NCBI GenBank assembly: GCA_028825045.1
Contig: JAPKAY010000005.1
Span: 1-64,000, forward strand
Direction of reading: 5' to 3'
DNA length: 64,000 bases
Origin: Halioglobus sp.
Lineage (GTDB): Bacteria; Pseudomonadota; Gammaproteobacteria; Pseudomonadales; Halieaceae
The position numbers were made by a program, and so were the translations under genes. The first letter of the stretch is position 1. Each line of letters opens with the position of its first letter. The notes under the pieces were generated by a model. The model ran no database searches. It was not told the DNA's origin and saw nothing but the letters and a program-made list of their open reading frames with translations. Positions 56,657 to 64,000 of this stretch are shown here, piece by piece.

Positions 56657-57289
56657 TTACCTCTCTTTGCCGGATCGTAGTGGCACAAAAAACACCGCTT
56701 CTACAATTTCCGTCTCGTAACCTTCATGTGTGCGGGTCACCACCTGCAGGTCCTGAACATCGCCCCCCACCGGAATCACCATTCGACCACCGAGAGCCAA
56801 TTGCAACAACAACTCCTCCGGAATGCGCTCCGGGGCGGCAGTGACAAGGATGCCATCAAAGGGGCCGCTCTCTTCCCAGCCCATACCACCATCGGCATGA
56901 CTCATATGAATATTGCGCAACTTCAATTGCCGCATCCGCTGGCGTGCCTTCTGCTGCAACTGCTTGATACGCTCTACGCTGTATACCTCATCGACCAGTT
57001 GCGCCAGAATTGCGGTCTGGTAACCCGAGCCCGTGCCAATTTCCAGCACCCTTTTGAGCGGTCCGGCGGCTAATAACAATTCCGTCATCCTGGCGACCAC
57101 ATAAGGCTGGGACAAGGTTTGCTGAAACCCTATCGGCAGGGCCACATCCTCATAGGCGCGATGCGCCATGGCTTCATCGAGAAACAGATGTCGCGGCGTC
57201 GTACGAATGACATCCAACACTGCCGCATTGTCGATACCTTGATCGACCAGCCTTTGTATCAAGCGCTGCCGTGTGCGCTGGGAAGTCAT
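56657..57289 (-). CDS. pcm: protein-L-isoaspartate O-methyltransferase
   Basis: 210 residues from the ATG at 57289, giving [20 protein letters not shown]; an upstream in-frame ATG at 57397 would overlap truD and add an odd N terminus. [19 protein letters not shown] is the SAM-binding motif I and [11 protein letters not shown] the substrate loop. It repairs isoaspartyl residues in damaged proteins. In most gammaproteobacteria surE precedes it; here truD ends only 16 bases upstream. Confidence 0.95.
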   Translation of the reverse strand: MTSQRTRQRLIQRLVDQGIDNAAVLDVIRTTPRHLFLDEAMAHRAYEDVALPIGFQQTLSQPYVVARMTELLLAAGPLKRVLEIGTGSGYQTAILAQLVDEVYSVERIKQLQQKARQRMRQLKLRNIHMSHADGGMGWEESGPFDGILVTAAPERIPEELLLQLALGGRMVIPVGGDVQDLQVVTRTHEGYETEIVEAVFFVPLRSGKER

Positions 57290-57305
57290 GCCGATGCCGT
57301 TGAGA

Positions 57306-58364
57306 TCAACCCTGTTCACTACCGATACCACTCTCTCTATGCCCCTCTTTGTACTGCACAAGCTCCGCCAGCAGTGCGGTGGCGTAACTGCCAGCACCCA
57401 AGGTGAAATTCAATTGCAGCTTGTCATCATCACAAAAGCGCCAGGAAAAGTCATCTGGCATCATCCGCGCAGGCCGCCAGGCAAGATCCAGCGCAGATGC
57501 CTCCAAAAAATCGCAAACCTCGCGACATTGCTCCACAGTGTCTTTGCAGGTTCCAGCAGCCTCTAAATCCACGCCCGCCGGCGCCAGACCCCACAAAGGC
57601 ACACCGGGATGTACGTCACCGCGTTTTGCTCGTTCCTGAATCTCCTCAGTCGGCTCCTCACAGGTGAAAAAACTACGTGTGCCATGCAACATACAGACAT
57701 CACCGGGAAGTACCTCACTCCAGGTTTCACTCTCGACCCGTTGCGCTAGCAACCGATTGAAGACGTGCGCACGCAACGCCGAGAAGTAGAGGCTACGCTG
57801 GTTGCGTGACACCCGGCGCCCGCCATGCATCCATCGCATCGCCTGCTCAAGTGTTGAGCCGTCCCGACCAAAACGTTGTTCACCGAAATAATTGGGCACG
57901 CCCTCTGCACGCAACTTTAGTAACCGCTGTTCGAGCGCCCCTCGATCTCCCCTCAATTCACGCAACAGTAGCGTGAACTGATTGCCACGATGCACGCCGC
58001 GCCGGAGTTTGCGCAGATGACGCCCTACCGCCAGAACCTGCACATCGCCAGCACCCTCAAGAGCCTGCCAGTCGGGCTCCGGTCTCCCGGCCATGCCAAC
58101 GCTAAACCATTGTCGGGTGACTGCGTTGCGATCTTTTAGGCCGCTCATACCTATGTCACGTTGCGAAGTACCACTGAGCTGCGCCACTCTTTGCATCAAG
58201 TCCATACTATTGAGCTGACGTTTCTGCAAATGCAGGAATACATGCTCACCTGCGCCGGACAGTTCAAATCCCAACTGCTCACTGACTTCAAAATCTTCGG
58301 GATGGCAACGAATCACGCCACTAGCGATGGGGGAGCCCCATGCCCGGGGCGGCCTCGATGTCAT
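57306..58364 (-). CDS. truD: tRNA pseudouridine(13) synthase TruD
   Basis: 352 residues. The catalytic Asp is in [17 protein letters not shown], and [13 protein letters not shown] is the second family motif. It modifies U13 of tRNA-Glu. Its ATG overlaps the ispF stop by 4 bases. The next gene downstream is pcm, without surE. Confidence 0.95.
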   Translation of the reverse strand: MTSRPPRAWGSPIASGVIRCHPEDFEVSEQLGFELSGAGEHVFLHLQKRQLNSMDLMQRVAQLSGTSQRDIGMSGLKDRNAVTRQWFSVGMAGRPEPDWQALEGAGDVQVLAVGRHLRKLRRGVHRGNQFTLLLRELRGDRGALEQRLLKLRAEGVPNYFGEQRFGRDGSTLEQAMRWMHGGRRVSRNQRSLYFSALRAHVFNRLLAQRVESETWSEVLPGDVCMLHGTRSFFTCEEPTEEIQERAKRGDVHPGVPLWGLAPAGVDLEAAGTCKDTVEQCREVCDFLEASALDLAWRPARMMPDDFSWRFCDDDKLQLNFTLGAGSYATALLAELVQYKEGHRESGIGSEQG

Positions 58365-58843
58365 TCGGGAGCAGTTTGTAACAGCACCACCGCATGGGCT
58401 GCAATACCCTCCTCACGGCCGGCAAAGCCCAGGGCCTCTGTGGTTGTGGCCTTCACATTCACCTGTGTTAGAGCGCTGCACATATCTGCCGCAAGGTTCT
58501 CACGCATTGCTGTGATATGGGGCGCCATTTTTGGCGCTTGTGCAATCAAGGTCGCATCCACGTTTCCCAGCACCCAACCCGCCTCTTGTACCAGCTGCAT
58601 CACATGGCGCAGTAGAAGGCGGCTATCGATATCCGCATTTGCCGGATCCGTGTCTGGAAAATGCTCGCCAATGTCCCCCTGCGCAAGCGCTCCCAAGAGT
58701 GCGTCACAAATTGCATGAATTAATACGTCCCCATCAGAATGCGCAATAAGCCCACGATCGTGTGGGATTTGCACACCCCCGATTATCAGTTTTTCGCCAG
58801 CGCCGAGGCGGTGCACATCGTAGCCATGTCCTATACGTATCAC
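58361..58843 (-). CDS. ispF: 2-C-methyl-D-erythritol 2,4-cyclodiphosphate synthase IspF
   Basis: 160 residues, GTG start with GGAG six bases upstream. The metal motif DVHRL (Asp9, His11 region), [10 protein letters not shown] and the C-terminal KATTTE loop are intact. It forms the cyclic diphosphate of the MEP isoprenoid route. Downstream overlap with truD by 4 bases; ispD ends 28 bases upstream. Confidence 0.96.
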   Translation of the reverse strand: MIRIGHGYDVHRLGAGEKLIIGGVQIPHDRGLIAHSDGDVLIHAICDALLGALAQGDIGEHFPDTDPANADIDSRLLLRHVMQLVQEAGWVLGNVDATLIAQAPKMAPHITAMRENLAADMCSALTQVNVKATTTEALGFAGREEGIAAHAVVLLQTAPE

Positions 58844-58871
58844 GGCCAGCTCCGAGTATTATTTATCACCC

Positions 58872-59585
58872 TCATTCACTCCCCGTTCGCGCTTGCAAAT
58901 ACCAGGCCGCGAGCGCCAGATCCGCAGGCACCGTGACCTTTAAGTTGGAAGTCGAGCCGGCAACCAAGTGCACAGGATACCCGGCCAACTCCATTGCTGA
59001 AGCCTCATCCGTCACCGCAACATTCAGTGATTGCGCACTCGTCAACGCCTCTCGTAATTCCACTAGTCGAAACATTTGCGGTGTCTGAGCGCGCCACAAA
59101 AGAGTACGGTCCAGGGTCAGCTCCACCAGTGCATCTGCTGTCGCCTGCTTGACGGTATCCACGATGGGCTCTGCAAGAATTCCGCCACTGCCACTGTCAG
59201 TCACCGCTGTAATCAACCGCAGTATGTCCTCGGTCTGCACGCAGGGACGCGCCGCGTCGTGCACGAGCACCCAATCTTGTGGCGCCGCCTCTATTGCCAG
59301 CGCATCCAGCCCCGCCAGCACCGAACCGCTGCGCTCCTCGGCGCCGGTAACGGTTCGTATGCGCGGATCCGCAAAAATTGGCAACTGCGCTGCCCGGCTA
59401 TCATTAGGATGCAATGGCACTACCACGGCCGTGAGCTGCTCGCAGCCCAGTAGAGCACGCAAACTGTGCTCTAGTAGTGTTGCGCCTGCAGCCTCCAAAT
59501 ATTGTTTGGGCAGATCACCGCCCATGCGACTGCCCGTTCCAGCAGCAGGTAGTATCGCCCAGCACCGCGCTTCGTTGCGGCTCAT
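58872..59585 (-). CDS. ispD: 2-C-methyl-D-erythritol 4-phosphate cytidylyltransferase IspD
   Basis: 237 residues. LPAAGTGSRMGGDLPKQY is the CTP-binding glycine-rich loop and VLVHDAARPC the metal-binding motif. It couples CTP to methylerythritol phosphate in the MEP route. The ATG overlaps the ftsB TGA by 4 bases. Presence of the MEP genes makes the HMG-CoA reductase at 16186 unusual. Confidence 0.96.
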   Translation of the reverse strand: MSRNEARCWAILPAAGTGSRMGGDLPKQYLEAAGATLLEHSLRALLGCEQLTAVVVPLHPNDSRAAQLPIFADPRIRTVTGAEERSGSVLAGLDALAIEAAPQDWVLVHDAARPCVQTEDILRLITAVTDSGSGGILAEPIVDTVKQATADALVELTLDRTLLWRAQTPQMFRLVELREALTSAQSLNVAVTDEASAMELAGYPVHLVAGSTSNLKVTVPADLALAAWYLQARTGSE

Positions 59586-59875
59586 GGCGAGTCCGTTTCA
59601 GGGCTGTCTACTGTCTGGTAAAAGGTTTCGCCCTCGCGGACCAGCCCCAGCTGCTCCCGTGCGCGCTGCTCCACTCCCTTATTGCCGCCTTCTTGCAACT
59701 CGATCACTTCCCGTTCCAAAACCCCGTTGCGTGCCTCGAGGTCACTGTTGATACGGCTCTGTTCCTCAGCCCGCATCTCAAGGCGACGTTGCTCGGCCAG
59801 GCTGCCATCGGCTATCCACAAACGGTATTGCAATACACCCAAGAGCAATAGCAGAGTGACCAGGAGCCAGCGCAT
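59582..59875 (-). CDS. ftsB: cell division protein FtsB
   Basis: 97 residues. One N-terminal membrane helix (about 3-18), a coiled coil (about 25-65) and a short C-terminal part with EQRAREQLGLVREGETFY give the DivIC/FtsB form. It bridges FtsL and FtsQ in the divisome. It lies 11 bases downstream of eno. Confidence 0.95.
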   Translation of the reverse strand: MRWLLVTLLLLLGVLQYRLWIADGSLAEQRRLEMRAEEQSRINSDLEARNGVLEREVIELQEGGNKGVEQRAREQLGLVREGETFYQTVDSPETDSP

Positions 59876-59886
59876 TAACTAGATGC

Positions 59887-62066
<2,180 letters not shown>

Positions 62067-62087
62067 TCAGCGCAAACGGTCACCGGC

Positions 62088-63737
<1,650 letters not shown>

Positions 63738-63849
63738 CTATTGTTTTGGGCCTGCAATCTCTGGATCCGGCGCTGACATGGCGCAGTGCTGAACGGATCA
63801 GATCCTGCAAAAAGATGGAAAGTCAGGTTACCAGAAAGGCGGCGCCAGC

Positions 63850-64000
63850 TCAATCACAAGAGGGGTGAAAGACCCGTTCCCAGTGCAGGGACCACAAGTT
63901 TTCGCCCGCAGGTGCCGACTGACACCAACGATCGGATTTACACTGGGCTATATCCCCAATAGCCAGAAGTTCGCCCTTCAGGCTCAGCAAGGGAAGGCGA
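63850..64000 (-). CDS. tilS: tRNA(Ile)-lysidine synthetase TilS, C-terminal end
   Basis: The last 49 codons run from the right edge to a TGA at 63852-63850. They read RLPLLSLKGELLAIGDIAQC and end LWSLHWERVFHPSCD, which resembles the terminal domain of TilS (RLPLL ... LLAIGD ... W-x-R). TilS precedes pyrG in the pseudomonad order. The rest lies outside the window. Confidence 0.75.
   Translation of the reverse strand, partial: RLPLLSLKGELLAIGDIAQCKSDRWCQSAPAGENLWSLHWERVFHPSCD

Overview
The window looks like chromosome from a marine gammaproteobacterium, most likely of the Cellvibrionales type (Halieaceae or Spongiibacteraceae relatives). This placement is inferred from gene content and the Pseudomonas-like order of housekeeping genes; no rRNA or other taxonomic marker is present. 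I see no tRNA, rRNA, CRISPR array, insertion sequence or prophage.

Left part (1-13.8 kb): the edge of an exosortase A (XrtA)/PEP-CTERM exopolysaccharide locus. A PrsT-type TPR lipoprotein runs off the left end. Upstream of it on the same minus strand are a hexapeptide acyltransferase, a GT1 glycosyltransferase, a ThiF-nitroreductase fusion and an autoinducer-synthase-like acyltransferase of the exosortase-associated family. A low-molecular-weight tyrosine phosphatase and an exported trypsin-like protease follow, and then, divergently, the XrtA-type polyprenyl-phosphate glycosyltransferase, a small membrane protein and a GGDEF-EAL protein. The acyltransferase/ThiF-nitroreductase/glycosyltransferase set is the best candidate for an undescribed small-molecule pathway.

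Middle part (13.8-39.6 kb): recQ, an isolated HMG-CoA reductase, arfB, and then accessory genes of lipid, terpenoid or xenobiotic type. These include SnoaL-like, DUF1214, ThuA-like, CrtC-like, nucleoside transporter, HSL-type esterase, DUF3604, cytochrome P450, PP2C, two luciferase-like monooxygenases, a Tat-exported CurA-like reductase, an N-acyl-D-amino-acid deacylase-like amidohydrolase, a DsbA-fold isomerase, a glycerate-kinase-like P-loop kinase, a membrane-anchored glutamate-synthase-like flavoprotein and a neutral ceramidase with Thr at the expected nucleophile.

Right part (39.6-64 kb): the conserved gammaproteobacterial block recX-recA ... mutS-fdxA-(VOC)-rpoS-nlpD-DUF368-pcm-truD-ispF-ispD-ftsB-eno-kdsA-pyrG-tilS. 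Compared with the Pseudomonas order, cinA is missing between recA and mutS and replaced by about 8 kb of oxidoreductase, SIMPL, zincin-like and TerB-like genes. surE is missing between truD and pcm, and a DUF368 polyprenyl-phosphate transporter lies between pcm and nlpD. recA has a perfect LexA box and a strong recA/recX terminator-attenuator, and the TerB-like gene has a near-consensus sigma-54 promoter.
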